A stretch of 15,561 nt of DNA from Collinsella sp. TF05-9AC (GCF_003438495.1 NZ_QSSH01000009.1:1-15561); one strand, 5' to 3'; counted from the stretch's first letter, positions 6,005 to 13,698 are shown. A program made the numbers and translations. The notes: generated by a model from the letters alone, not told the origin.

Positions 6005-7225
6005 ATGCATCTAGCCCGCCGCGCCTGGTGCCGAACGTATCAAACGGTTTTTCGCATCGCATTGCCGGTGCTGCCCTATACCGAGCCACGCATTCTGGAG
6101 CATGCTGAGGATGCGCCCGCGGTGCTTCAAAAGCGCTCGATCCAGAAGGTCCTTATCGTGACAGACCCTGGTATTGCACGTTTGGGGCTCACGGCATCAC
6201 TCGAGCGTGCGCTTACGGCTCAGGGAATTGGCGTTACGGTCTATGCCGAAACGCGTGCGAACCCCACGGTCTCAAACGTGGAGGAAGCGGCGGCGCTGTA
6301 TCGCGAGAACGACTGCCGGGCCATTATCGGCTTTGGCGGTGGCTCGGCCATGGACTGTGCCAAGGGCGTGGGAGCACGCATCGCGCAGCCAAACAAGCCC
6401 ATCAACAAGATGCGCGGGCTGCTGCGGATTCATCGTCGCCTGCCGCTGCTCATCGCCGTTCCCACCACGGCAGGCACGGGAAGCGAGGTCACACTTGCAG
6501 CGGTAATTACCGATGACGAGACGCACTACAAGTACCCCATTAACGACTTTGTGCTTATCCCGCGCCTTGCGGTGCACGACCCCGAGCTTACGCGCGGCCT
6601 GCCCGCCTCCATTACGGGGCAGACGGGCATGGACGCCCTGACGCATGCCGTCGAGGCCTTTATCGGGCGAAGCACCACGCCCTATACGCGCAAGATGGCG
6701 CGACAGGCGGTTCAGCTCATCTACGACAATTTGCTCGAGGCCTATGAGCATGGCGACAACATGCGTGCGCGCCGCAATATGCTTTCGGCGGCGTATAAGG
6801 CGGGTGTTGCCTTTACGCGCTCCTATGTTGGATACGTTCATGCCATCGCACACAGCTTGGGCGGGCGTTACGGGATTCCGCACGGCTTGGCTAACGCCAT
6901 CATCCTGCCGCATATGCTTCGCGCTTATGGTGACGCCGCCGCCCCCAAGCTTGCCGACCTCGCTCGCATGGCGGGCATTGCGTCGGCTACCGCACGGGAT
7001 GGTCTTGCGGCCGAGGCCTTTATCGATTGGGTCGATCGAATGAACGCCGCCTTGGACATTCCCAAATATGTGGCGGGCATTCGCCGCTCCGACATTCCCG
7101 AAATGGCGGCACATGCCGATGCCGAGGCCAATCCGCTGTACCCCGTTCCGCTTTTGATGGCCCGCTCGGAGCTCGAGCATATGTACGAGGTCGTCGCGGG
7201 TGGTATGTTTGAGGACGAGAACTAG
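6005..7225 (+). CDS. Iron-containing (type III) alcohol dehydrogenase
   Basis: The 406-residue protein fits the Fe-ADH family: an N-terminal Rossmann-like half with the nucleotide-binding GFGGGSAMDCAKG (109-121) and PTTAGTGSEVT (153-163), and an all-helical half carrying the metal ligands. By pattern these are Asp210 and His214 (GMDALTHAVEAF), His279 (GYVHAIAHSLG) and His293 (IPHG). It has an extra N-terminal segment of about 25 residues (LARRAWCRTYQTVF) before the core. It should reduce an aldehyde to an alcohol, or the reverse, with NAD(P)H; the substrate cannot be read. GAGGGAG precedes the ATG by 8 bases. An aldehyde dehydrogenase begins 9 bases after its stop, so the two form an operon for alcohol-aldehyde-acid conversion. 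Confidence 0.93.
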   Translation: MHLARRAWCRTYQTVFRIALPVLPYTEPRILEHAEDAPAVLQKRSIQKVLIVTDPGIARLGLTASLERALTAQGIGVTVYAETRANPTVSNVEEAAALYRENDCRAIIGFGGGSAMDCAKGVGARIAQPNKPINKMRGLLRIHRRLPLLIAVPTTAGTGSEVTLAAVITDDETHYKYPINDFVLIPRLAVHDPELTRGLPASITGQTGMDALTHAVEAFIGRSTTPYTRKMARQAVQLIYDNLLEAYEHGDNMRARRNMLSAAYKAGVAFTRSYVGYVHAIAHSLGGRYGIPHGLANAIILPHMLRAYGDAAAPKLADLARMAGIASATARDGLAAEAFIDWVDRMNAALDIPKYVAGIRRSDIPEMAAHADAEANPLYPVPLLMARSELEHMYEVVAGGMFEDEN

Positions 7226-7234
7226 GAGGGTGCC

Positions 7235-8614
7235 ATGAACACCGAGGAAATTGCGTGCATCGTCGGCGAGCAGCGCGCCTACTTTAAGACGCACGCTACG
7301 TTTGATGTCGATGCTCGCCGCCGCGCACTGGTGCGCCTGCGCGATGCGGTTCGTGCGCACGAGGGCGATATCGCCCATGCGCTCAAGACCGATTTGGGAA
7401 AGTCGCATGACGAGGCATATATGTGCGAGATCGGCACGTCGCTTTCCGAGATTCGCCATCAGATTGCGCATGTGGCCCGATGGAGCCGCCCACGCCTGCG
7501 CCCCTGCGACCTCGCCAATGCCATTAGTGTGTGCAAGACGCAAGCCGTGCCCTATGGCGTCACGCTCATCATGGCTCCGTGGAACTACCCGTTTTTGCTG
7601 ACGCTCGAGCCACTCGCCGGTGCCCTTGCCGCGGGCAATACTGTGGTCATCAAGCCGAGCGCCTATGCTCCGGCATCGAGCACGGTGCTCAAGCAAATCT
7701 GCGAAGAAGCATTTGATTCGCGCCTGGTGACGGTCGTCGAAGGCGGGCGTGCCGAGAATAAGGCGCTGCTCGATGAATGTTGGGACAAAATCTTCTTTAC
7801 CGGTAGTGTTCCGGTCGGCAAGCTCGTCATGGAGCGCGCGAGCAAAAACCTCACGCCCGTGACGCTTGAGTTGGGCGGCAAGAGCCCCTGCATCGTGGAT
7901 GCGACGGCAAACTTGAAGGTCGCGGCGCGGCGTATCGCCTTTGGTAAATGGCTCAACGTGGGGCAGACCTGCGTGGCGCCCGACTACCTGCTGGTCGATG
8001 CGCGCGTGCACGACGAGCTGCTGGGCCTCATCAAGGAGGAGGTCCGCCGTATGTTTGGCGAGCATCCGCTCGATAACGAGGACTACGGGCATATCGTCAA
8101 CGCCAAGCATTTTGCGCGCGTGTGCGGGCTGATCGATCCCGATAAGGTCGTGCTTGGAGGTACCGCGCGCGAGGCTTCGCTCAAGATCGAGCCGACGATT
8201 TTGGACGGCGTGTCCCCCGATGACGCCGTGATGCAGGAGGAAATCTTCGGCCCCATCTTGCCAGTGCTGACGTTTGAGAGCCTTGACGAGGCCGAGACGT
8301 TTATTACGGATCGCCCGACGCCGCTGGCTCTGTATATCTTTAGCCAGGACGGTGCGGCTCAGCGGCGCTTTGTGCGCTACGTGCCCTTTGGCGGAGGCTG
8401 CGTCAACGACACGATCATGCACTTGGCTACGAGCCATATGGGCTTTGGCGGCATGGGTGCGAGCGGTATGGGCCAGTACCATGGCCGCGAGAGTTTCGAT
8501 GCGTTTAGTCACAAGAAGAGCATCGTGAACAAGGCAACCTGGCTGGACGTGCCATTCCGCTATGCGCCCTACGCAAGCTGGAAGCACAAATTCGTGCGCA
8601 TGTTTGTACACTAG
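7235..8614 (+). CDS. NAD(P)-dependent aldehyde dehydrogenase, class-3-like
   Basis: This 459-residue enzyme oxidises an aldehyde to the carboxylate. Motifs in order: MAPWNYPF (113-120), the cofactor-binding IKPS region (139-142), FTGSVPVGK (188-196), LELGGKSP with the general base Glu212, GQTCVAPDY with the catalytic Cys246, and EEIFGPILPV (about 335). The short length and a C-terminal basic tail ending in RYAPYASWKHKF resemble class 3/fatty-aldehyde-type members rather than the roughly 490-residue class 1/2 enzymes. AGGAGGG precedes the ATG. It is co-transcribed with the alcohol dehydrogenase upstream and followed by a strong hairpin. Confidence 0.95.
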   Translation: MNTEEIACIVGEQRAYFKTHATFDVDARRRALVRLRDAVRAHEGDIAHALKTDLGKSHDEAYMCEIGTSLSEIRHQIAHVARWSRPRLRPCDLANAISVCKTQAVPYGVTLIMAPWNYPFLLTLEPLAGALAAGNTVVIKPSAYAPASSTVLKQICEEAFDSRLVTVVEGGRAENKALLDECWDKIFFTGSVPVGKLVMERASKNLTPVTLELGGKSPCIVDATANLKVAARRIAFGKWLNVGQTCVAPDYLLVDARVHDELLGLIKEEVRRMFGEHPLDNEDYGHIVNAKHFARVCGLIDPDKVVLGGTAREASLKIEPTILDGVSPDDAVMQEEIFGPILPVLTFESLDEAETFITDRPTPLALYIFSQDGAAQRRFVRYVPFGGGCVNDTIMHLATSHMGFGGMGASGMGQYHGRESFDAFSHKKSIVNKATWLDVPFRYAPYASWKHKFVRMFVH

Positions 8615-8637
8615 AATGGGATAGAAGATAGGGATAA

Positions 8638-8673
8638 AAGTGGCCGTCCCCGCGTAAGCGAAGACGGCCACTT
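8638..8673 (+). terminator. Hairpin after the aldehyde dehydrogenase
   Basis: AAGTGGCCGTC (8638-8648) and GACGGCCACTT (8663-8673) are perfect reverse complements, 23 bases after the stop. The plus-strand tail is CTCACG rather than a T-run, while the minus-strand side has TTTT, so termination strength on the plus strand is uncertain. Confidence 0.6.
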
Positions 8674-8880
8674 CTCACGATGAATACGTGTATCGGAGTT
8701 GACAAGACCCGCTGCCACGGGTGCCATCCGCGTATTCCTATCTTATTTGCAAGCGCTCTGTCATGTGAGCGTTGCGACAAATGAGCAAAAGGCATGGGCG
8801 GGTGAATCTGTGTCCGCACGAGTTCGTAGACTTCTCAATAAGGTTAAGCGCCGGTTTATCCGGCCGTTAGAGGAGCTGCC
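8674..8880 (+). promoter_or_regulatory. Leader region of the HIRAN-protein cluster
   Basis: No credible gene is seen here. A perfect TTGACA (8699-8704) is present but the bases 17 downstream (TGCCAT) are a poor -10. Three short hairpins follow: ACCCG/CGGGT, CGCTC/GAGCG, and GCCGG-TTTAT-CCGGC just before the ribosome site. Transcription of the next genes probably starts in this stretch, but the promoter cannot be fixed. Confidence 0.35.
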
Positions 8881-9207
8881 ATGTACGAGCCTTCACGTGT
8901 TCTTCTGTCGTTTCATATTGCGGGATTTCAGTATGCCGACGGTGCCTTGGTCCTGGGGGATCTTAAGGTTGGCGATAAGCTGTCACTGTGTGCCGAGCGC
9001 GATAACCCCCATGATCCCGAGGCGGTTGCAATCTACTACGGCAAGACCAAGCTCGGCTATGTTCCGGGAAACGAGGTCGGCCCGCTGTCCTTGATGATGT
9101 ATTACGGCCACGAGGACGTGTTTGAGGCCCGCGTGCAACAGGTTGCCCCCGAGCGCAGCCCGTGGCATCAGGTGCGCGTTGGCCTTTATGTGGTGGATGC
9201 TCGCTAG
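8881..9207 (+). CDS. Stand-alone HIRAN-domain protein
   Basis: The 108-residue protein is essentially one HIRAN domain: FHIAGFQYADG at the start, LKVGDKLSLCAERDNPHDPEA, the AIYYGKTKLGYVPG hairpin, and a final strand region. HIRAN domains occur in Rad5/HLTF-type remodellers, where they bind single-stranded DNA 3' ends, and as free-standing proteins in bacteria, whose role is poorly known but is thought to involve DNA damage or stalled forks. Asp41, Asn42 and the NPHDPEA loop are the typical conserved core. GAGGAG lies 5 bases before the ATG. The next gene begins 18 bases after the stop, so the two are likely co-expressed. Confidence 0.88.
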   Translation: MYEPSRVLLSFHIAGFQYADGALVLGDLKVGDKLSLCAERDNPHDPEAVAIYYGKTKLGYVPGNEVGPLSLMMYYGHEDVFEARVQQVAPERSPWHQVRVGLYVVDAR

Positions 9208-9225
9208 TCGGCAATGGAGGCGGCC

Positions 9226-9405
9226 ATGTTTGACGACGATGGTCTGTTTGATCTGACGGATGACCCGTTTGAATGGGATATGCTGCTCGACGATGATGAG
9301 CTGGAGCAGGACCGTAAGAAGCGGCAGGACAAGAAAACTCAGGGTGACGCTTCGAACAAGCAGGACAAGCGCCGCCGCGGACTGTTCGGCGGGCTCTTTG
9401 GATAA
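9226..9405 (+). CDS. Small acidic/basic hypothetical protein
   Basis: The 59-residue protein has an Asp/Glu-rich first half (FDDDGLFDLTDDPFEWDMLLDDDELEQD), a Lys/Arg/Gln-rich middle and a short glycine-phenylalanine tail, GLFGGLFG. The ATG at 9226 is chosen because GGAGG sits five bases before it; an ATG four codons earlier overlaps that site. No known domain is recognised. It probably lacks a stable fold. Its position directly after the HIRAN gene suggests an accessory role for that protein, but this is inference from neighbourhood only. Confidence 0.65.
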   Translation: MFDDDGLFDLTDDPFEWDMLLDDDELEQDRKKRQDKKTQGDASNKQDKRRRGLFGGLFG

Positions 9406-9471
9406 CCGCCGCATCGCTGCGTCTGTATACTTAGCACGAGTTGGACAAGTTGCGAAATGAGGATACAGACG

Positions 9472-10017
9472 ATGATGTGGTTTACCGCCGACCTGCACCT
9501 GGGCGACACGAATATCCTGCACGACATGGATCGACCGTTTGATTCGGTCGAGGAGATGAACCGTAAGGTCGTCGATGCCATCAATGAGTGCGTGGCGGCG
9601 GACGACCGCCTCTATATCCTGGGAGACTTTACGTATCGCTTGCCCATGGCGGAGGCGGTGCGCCTGCGCGAGCGCATCGAATGCCAGAACGTGACACTCA
9701 TCCGTGGCAACCATGACGGCGACTGGGAAGATTCCGGCGCACCGCAGATTTGGGAAGACGTGCGCGATTACCTGGAGATTGCTCCCGGCTATGCCAAGGG
9801 CCATCGTCTGGTTATGAGCCACTACCCCATGCTCAGTTGGAATGGCAAGGCGCGTGGCGCCATCATGCTGCACGGGCATATCCACAGCAGGGGAGACCGC
9901 ACCAACGCGCGCAACCGCGATCGCGAGCGCCCTATCTTTCGCTACGATGTCGGTCTCGATGCCAACGACTACAAGCCCGTAAGCCGAGACCAGATCTTGA
10001 GCTTCTTTGGACTGTAG
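9472..10017 (+). CDS. Calcineurin-like metallophosphoesterase
   Basis: The 181-residue protein has the complete metal-binding motif series of the superfamily: ADLHLGD (Asp7, His9), LGDFTYR (Asp52), RGNHDGD (Asn80, His81), SHYPML (His117) and LHGHIHS (His136 and flanking His). Members hydrolyse phosphomonoesters or phosphodiesters with two divalent metals; the substrate here cannot be read. The length is typical of the small single-domain bacterial group. The ATG at 9472 is preferred because GAGGA lies eight bases upstream; the ATG at 9457 has no ribosome site. It sits 66 bases after the small acidic protein gene and may share its transcript. Confidence 0.93.
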   Translation: MMWFTADLHLGDTNILHDMDRPFDSVEEMNRKVVDAINECVAADDRLYILGDFTYRLPMAEAVRLRERIECQNVTLIRGNHDGDWEDSGAPQIWEDVRDYLEIAPGYAKGHRLVMSHYPMLSWNGKARGAIMLHGHIHSRGDRTNARNRDRERPIFRYDVGLDANDYKPVSRDQILSFFGL

Positions 10018-10036
10018 CTGCAAGTGCAGGTAGAAT
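10010..10036 (+). promoter_or_regulatory. Candidate promoter for the antiterminator gene
   Basis: TTGGAC (about 10007-10012) and TAGAAT (10031-10036) are separated by 18 bases and overlap the end of the phosphoesterase gene. The hexamers each match consensus at four or more positions. Transcription would begin around 10043, at the edge of the following hairpin. Confidence 0.4.
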
Positions 10037-10038
10037 GA

Positions 10039-10073
10039 ACGCGCCGTGTGGATGGTCTGCACGGCGTGTTTTA
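10039..10073 (+). terminator. Intrinsic terminator after the phosphoesterase
   Basis: ACGCGCCGTG (10039-10048) pairs with CACGGCGTGT (10060-10069) over ten positions with one G-T wobble, and is followed by a short TTTT run (10069-10072). It ends 18 bases before the next start codon. Confidence 0.65.
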
Positions 10074-10090
10074 GTAGGAGCGATGATTCC

Positions 10091-10927
10091 ATGAGGGCTA
10101 TCCAGCGCATTAACCACAACGCTGCCATCTGCGAAGATGGTGCGGGGCGCCAGCTTATCGCGTTGGGTCGTGGTATCGGTTTTGGCGACATGCCGCACGA
10201 GGTCGACCTGGACGTCGTCACGCGCACCTTTTACGGCATCGATTCAAAGTATCTGGCGTTCATCGACGAGGTTGACCCCGAGGTACTTGAGTTTTCTGCT
10301 CAGCTGGCAGATATTGCGACCGGACAGCTTTCGTACGAATTGAGTCCCAATCTGCCCATTACGCTGGCAGATCATATCCAGTTTGCCATTAAGCGCGCCC
10401 GCGAACATATGGTGGTGTCGTTGCCGCTCAAGTGCGATCTGGAGCAGCTGCATCCGATTGAGTATCGATTGGGCGAGCTAGCCGTTCGCGGCATTAAGAA
10501 AACTTTTGCCGTTCGCATGCCCCAGAGTGAGGCTGCGGGTATCGCCATGTCGATTATCAATGCGGCGATTAAGCCGAGCGAGCGGCGCGTGCTTGCCGAA
10601 CAGCACGAGGAGCATCTCCTCGATATGACGGTTGCGATTATTCAGGAAGAGTTGGGCGTGACGGTTGATCGCTCGTCGTTTGCCTTTGCTCGTTTCGCCA
10701 CTCATGTGCGCTATCTGCTCGACCGCGTGGCGAAAAAAGAGCCGATTGATACCGAGAACTCAGGTCTTTACGACGTGCTCGTGGAGCAATATCCTGCGGC
10801 ATCGCGCTGTGCTCATCGTATCGACGACCTGATTCAAGAGACCTTTGGCGAGCCATTGGCCCAAGAAGAGCTCGTCTATCTGATCATGCACGTGAATCGC
10901 GTGGCTCCCACCAGCCTGGATAGATAG
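10091..10927 (+). CDS. LicT/BglG-family transcriptional antiterminator (PRD protein)
   Basis: The 278-residue protein has the CAT RNA-binding domain (1-55: AIQRINHNAAIC, IALGRGIGF) and two PTS regulation domains. PRD1 (about 65-165) has His95 in LADHIQFA, but the second expected histidine (family pattern ALH) is replaced by Ser154 in IAMSIINA. PRD2 (about 170-278) keeps both, His205 in FATHVRYLL and His267 in YLIMHVNR. In the family, PTS phosphorylation of these histidines sets dimerisation and RNA binding. The next gene is a PTS permease whose leader has a matching RAT/terminator pair. The ATG at 10091 has AGGAG ten bases upstream and aligns with the family start; the open frame 45 bases further upstream is not needed. 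Confidence 0.95.
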   Translation: MRAIQRINHNAAICEDGAGRQLIALGRGIGFGDMPHEVDLDVVTRTFYGIDSKYLAFIDEVDPEVLEFSAQLADIATGQLSYELSPNLPITLADHIQFAIKRAREHMVVSLPLKCDLEQLHPIEYRLGELAVRGIKKTFAVRMPQSEAAGIAMSIINAAIKPSERRVLAEQHEEHLLDMTVAIIQEELGVTVDRSSFAFARFATHVRYLLDRVAKKEPIDTENSGLYDVLVEQYPAASRCAHRIDDLIQETFGEPLAQEELVYLIMHVNRVAPTSLDR

Positions 10928-11034
10928 GGTCTCTGGCGCCCCTTTTCCGTTATGGTGACCGTTCGCGGGTCGTTTTCTACCGTTTATCGGTAATCTGGGC
11001 CACAGTAAACGTATCTGCCGCATATACTCGCCGT
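10928..11034 (+). promoter_or_regulatory. Promoter region of the PTS operon
   Basis: TATACT (11023-11028) is a good -10 hexamer without a clear -35, placing transcription start near 11035, just before the antiterminator RNA element. Upstream are two weak dyads, GACC/GGTC followed by TTTT (10958-10977) and TACCG-TTTAT-CGGTA (10979-10993), which may end the antiterminator gene's transcript. Confidence 0.45.
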
Positions 11035-11039
11035 GTGTT

Positions 11040-11076
11040 GGGTGTTACTCACGGCGCAGCTCCGAGAGGCACTACC
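11040..11076 (+). promoter_or_regulatory. Ribonucleic antiterminator (RAT) for the LicT/BglG-type regulator
   Basis: The stretch starts with GGGTGTTACTC (11040-11050) and ends with GAGAGGCACTACC (11064-11076). These fit the family RAT pattern (GG..GTTACT .. GGCA..ACC), with CTC/GAG, TG/CA and GG/CC paired around internal loops. Its 3' arm lies inside the 5' arm of the terminator that follows, so the two folds exclude each other. Confidence 0.7.
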
Positions 11077-11129
11077 GATTCTGCCGAGGCCATTATTGGG
11101 TCTCTGTCGGTTGTGCGCGGGGCTTTTTT
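11058..11129 (+). terminator. Regulated intrinsic terminator in the PTS leader
   Basis: AGCTCCG (11058-11064) pairs with CGGGGCT (11118-11124), GCAC with GTGC, ACCGA with TCGGT, and an inner GAGGCC with GGTCTC, followed by TTTTTT (11124-11129). It lies 140 bases before the PTS start codon and overlaps the RAT. This is the classic layout for sugar-induced antitermination. Confidence 0.8.
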
Positions 11130-11268
11130 CATGTCGATCCACCCGGGAATCACATGCAATGAAATCTCTTGCCAACGGGCATCGCGCGCTGCGCAGGCGC
11201 GAGCGGAATCGTGCGTCTTGATGCTGTGAAGCCCCACAGACCTTTAGTTGGAAGAGAAGGGATTCGAC
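11130..11268 (+). other. Leader between the regulated terminator and the PTS start
   Basis: This untranslated stretch follows the terminator. It holds a GC-rich dyad near 11190-11210 (GCGC repeats) and the AGAAGGG ribosome site 8 bases before the ATG at 11269. No open frame in it looks real. Confidence 0.5.
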
Positions 11269-12717
11269 ATGGCTGTCGATAACAAGAAGATTGCCGAGGA
11301 TGTGCTTGCTGCCGTCGGCGGCGCCTCCAATGTGACGAACGCGACGCACTGCATGACCCGCTTACGTCTGAACCTCAAGGATCAGTCCATTCCCAATGAC
11401 GATGAAGTTAAGAAGATCAAGGGCGTGCTGGGTGCACAGTGGTCTGGCGGCCAGTATCAGGTCATCATTGGCCAGAACGTGCCGAAGGTCTATGACGCCG
11501 CCATTGCGTTGGGCGTCAAGGGCGAAGGCTCCATTGACGAGAGCCTCGATGGCGGCGCCAAGGAGCCGCTGACGCTCAAGACCGCGGGCAACAAGATCCT
11601 CAACTATCTCTCTAAGACCATGGTTATGACGATCCCCATCATCATGGGTGCTGCCATGTTCCGTACCATCGCCGTGGTTTGCGGTGACGGCATGCTCGGC
11701 ATTTGGTCTGCCGATTCCGACATCTACAACTTCTTCTACAACTGGATTTACAACGCCGGTTATTACTTCCTTCCCGTTTATTTGGGTTGGGCTGCTGCGA
11801 AGCAGCTTGGCTGCAGCCAGCCGCTCGGCATGATGCTCGGCGGTGTGCTCATTGCTCCTGAGCTCATGACGATGGTCAACGCTGCAGCGGATTCGGGCGT
11901 AACGACCACGATGGTTTATGGTGTGTTGCCTGCTCAGCTGAACAACTACTCTGCGACTGTGCTTCCCATGGTGCTATCCATGCCGGTGCTCATGGTTGTC
12001 GAGAAGTTCATGAAGAAGATCATTCCCGACATGCTCTCTACGGTGTTTGTACCCGTGGGCACCATGGCCGTCATGATTCCCGTTTCGCTATGCGTGCTGG
12101 CTCCGATCGGCTCCGTCCTGGGCAGCACGGTCGGCAACTTTATGTTCGGTCTCGGTAACGCCGGCGGCATCGTCACCATCCTCTCCCTCGTCGTCATTGC
12201 CGCACTTTGGGAGTTCCTGGTTATGACCGGTATGCACCAGGTCCTGCTTGCCCTTGGTATTGTGCAGCTGCTCACCCTGGGCTCCGACTCCTGCGTTATG
12301 GTCGCGGCCGGTATCTCTCAGTTCGCTACGTGGGGCATGGCCTTCGGTGCCTTCCTGCGCCTTAAGGAGACCGACGAGAAGGGCGCCATGCTCGGCTTCT
12401 CGCTCTCCGGTATCGTGGGCGGCGTGACGGAGCCCGCACTGTATGGCTGTGGCTTTAAGTACACTCGCTGCCTGGGCGCCATGGTTGCCGGCGGTGCTAT
12501 CGGCGGTTTGATCGCAGCCCTCACCAATGTGACAACGTATGTTCTGGGCGCGACCAATATTCTGGGCGTCACCGGCTTTGTTGCCGGCGGAACGGCTAAT
12601 CTCGTCTGGGGTTGCGTTGCATCGGGCGCTGCATTTGTTGCCGCCGCTGTCATCGCCTACCTCTTTGGCTTTAGCAAGGATCAGCTCGAGGAAGATGTTG
12701 CTGCCGCTAAGGCTTAA
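11269..12717 (+). CDS. PTS sugar permease EIIBC, glucose/beta-glucoside superfamily
   Basis: The 482-residue membrane protein starts with an EIIB domain (about 1-75) with the phosphorylated Cys28 in ATHCMTRLRL, followed by a linker and an EIIC domain (about 105-475) with many hydrophobic segments and the substrate-region motif GGVTEPALYG. It takes up and phosphorylates a sugar, receiving phosphate from an EIIA made elsewhere; no EIIA domain is fused at the C-terminus, where the coding region ends after KDQLEEDVAAAKA. The beta-glucoside group also includes sucrose, trehalose and amino-sugar transporters, so the sugar is not fixed. A BglG-type regulator upstream and a ChbG-type deacetylase downstream point to an N-acetylated sugar. 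The ATG at 11269 has a good ribosome site; an upstream TTG is not needed. Confidence 0.93.
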   Translation: MAVDNKKIAEDVLAAVGGASNVTNATHCMTRLRLNLKDQSIPNDDEVKKIKGVLGAQWSGGQYQVIIGQNVPKVYDAAIALGVKGEGSIDESLDGGAKEPLTLKTAGNKILNYLSKTMVMTIPIIMGAAMFRTIAVVCGDGMLGIWSADSDIYNFFYNWIYNAGYYFLPVYLGWAAAKQLGCSQPLGMMLGGVLIAPELMTMVNAAADSGVTTTMVYGVLPAQLNNYSATVLPMVLSMPVLMVVEKFMKKIIPDMLSTVFVPVGTMAVMIPVSLCVLAPIGSVLGSTVGNFMFGLGNAGGIVTILSLVVIAALWEFLVMTGMHQVLLALGIVQLLTLGSDSCVMVAAGISQFATWGMAFGAFLRLKETDEKGAMLGFSLSGIVGGVTEPALYGCGFKYTRCLGAMVAGGAIGGLIAALTNVTTYVLGATNILGVTGFVAGGTANLVWGCVASGAAFVAAAVIAYLFGFSKDQLEEDVAAAKA

Positions 12718-12744
12718 AGTGACTGTTTGGCTAGGAAAAATATC

Positions 12745-12776
12745 GGGGCACTTGGCTATGCTCCAAGTGCCCCTTT
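12745..12776 (+). terminator. Hairpin between the PTS gene and the deacetylase
   Basis: GGGGCACTTGG (12745-12755) and CCAAGTGCCCC (12763-12773) are perfect reverse complements with a 7-base loop and a short TTT tail. It may lower expression of the downstream gene relative to the permease, or shield the permease mRNA end, rather than stop transcription completely. Confidence 0.65.
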
Positions 12777-12794
12777 CCATAGATTGGAGTCGTT

Positions 12795-13559
12795 ATGAAG
12801 CAACTGCTTATTCGCGCCGATGATGTCGGGTATTCGTATGCCGTTGACCTGGGGATTGCCCGAAGCGTCAACGAGGGCTTGGTGCGCTCGGCGGGCCTCA
12901 TGCCTAATATGCCCGAGGCCGAGCGTGGGTGGTCGCTCGTCGCAGATGTCGATATTGCGGTGGGCCAGCATACCAACGTGTGTCTGGGCAAGCCGTGTGC
13001 CGACCCGGAGCTCATTCCGAGTATGCTCAACGAGAGCGGTGAGTTCCATAGCAGCCGTACCTTCCGCGAGCATTTTAAGCGCGGCGAAGAACTGATCGAC
13101 TTTGATGAGGCCTGCATCGAGATCCGCGCGCAGCATGACCGCTTTGTAGAGATTGTGGGCCGCGAACCCGATTACTTTGAGGCCCATGCCGTCATGAGCA
13201 AAAACCTTAACCGAGCGATCTCGGCGGTTGCCCAGGAGCTGGGCCTTAAGGAGCAAAAGGCAAGCTTCGACCCCACGGCGGTTGTGCGATGCGGTGCCAC
13301 CGACCTGCGCATGGTGATGCACTCGATGGAGCCGGGCTACGAACCCAAGGACTCGATTATGCGGACGGTTCGCGAGATGGCAGACGGCGAGACGGTCGTC
13401 TTTGTGTGCCATCCGGGCTATCTCGATCGTTTTATCTTGGAGAACAGCTCGCTTACGACCGATCGCACCAAGGAAGTCGATGCGCTGATCGACCCCGAGC
13501 TTCGCGCTTGGCTTGAGTCTCAATCCGATCTTCGCCTGATCGACTACCGCGACCTGTAA
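12795..13559 (+). CDS. ChbG/YdjC-family carbohydrate deacetylase
   Basis: The 254-residue protein has the YdjC/ChbG fold signature: LLIRADDVGYS with the metal/catalytic Asp9-Asp10, VGQHTNVCLG with His59, YFEAHAVMSKN with His131, and FVCHPGYLDR with His206. ChbG removes an acetyl group from N-acetylated chito-oligosaccharides, in some bacteria as 6-phosphates just imported by a PTS. Here the third motif is EAHAVMSKN rather than the usual DxHxHxH-like string, so the substrate may differ. TTGGAG precedes the ATG by five bases. It follows the PTS permease on the same strand after a hairpin and is probably part of the same pathway. Confidence 0.88.
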   Translation: MKQLLIRADDVGYSYAVDLGIARSVNEGLVRSAGLMPNMPEAERGWSLVADVDIAVGQHTNVCLGKPCADPELIPSMLNESGEFHSSRTFREHFKRGEELIDFDEACIEIRAQHDRFVEIVGREPDYFEAHAVMSKNLNRAISAVAQELGLKEQKASFDPTAVVRCGATDLRMVMHSMEPGYEPKDSIMRTVREMADGETVVFVCHPGYLDRFILENSSLTTDRTKEVDALIDPELRAWLESQSDLRLIDYRDL

Positions 13560-13605
13560 GGACCCAAGCCACCACAAAGGGGATAGGCACCCTCGCGGTG
13601 GATCT

Positions 13606-13640
13606 GGCGCCGTTGCCATTATGGCTGCGGCGCCTTTTTT
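13606..13640 (+). terminator. Intrinsic terminator of the PTS/deacetylase operon
   Basis: GGCGCCG (13606-13612) pairs with CGGCGCC (13628-13634), with an inner GCC/GGC pairing, followed by TTTTTT (13635-13640). It lies 46 bases after the deacetylase stop and 58 bases before the next start. Confidence 0.9.
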
Positions 13641-13698
13641 GTCCGCGTGGCGCGGTAGAGTGTAGAAGGTTGAAATTTGCGTCCATCGAGGAGCTGCT

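Noticed and set aside
6272..8671. A 799-codon open frame on the minus strand
   Set aside because: It is fully antisense to the clear alcohol and aldehyde dehydrogenase genes. Its residues show no domain and mirror the G+C-rich codons of the real genes.
8699..9094. A 131-codon open frame overlapping the HIRAN gene start
   Set aside because: It lacks a ribosome site and its second half is out of frame with the well-supported HIRAN protein.
8983..10227. A 414-codon open frame on the minus strand
   Set aside because: It spans three recognisable plus-strand genes in antisense and has no recognisable motif or ribosome site.
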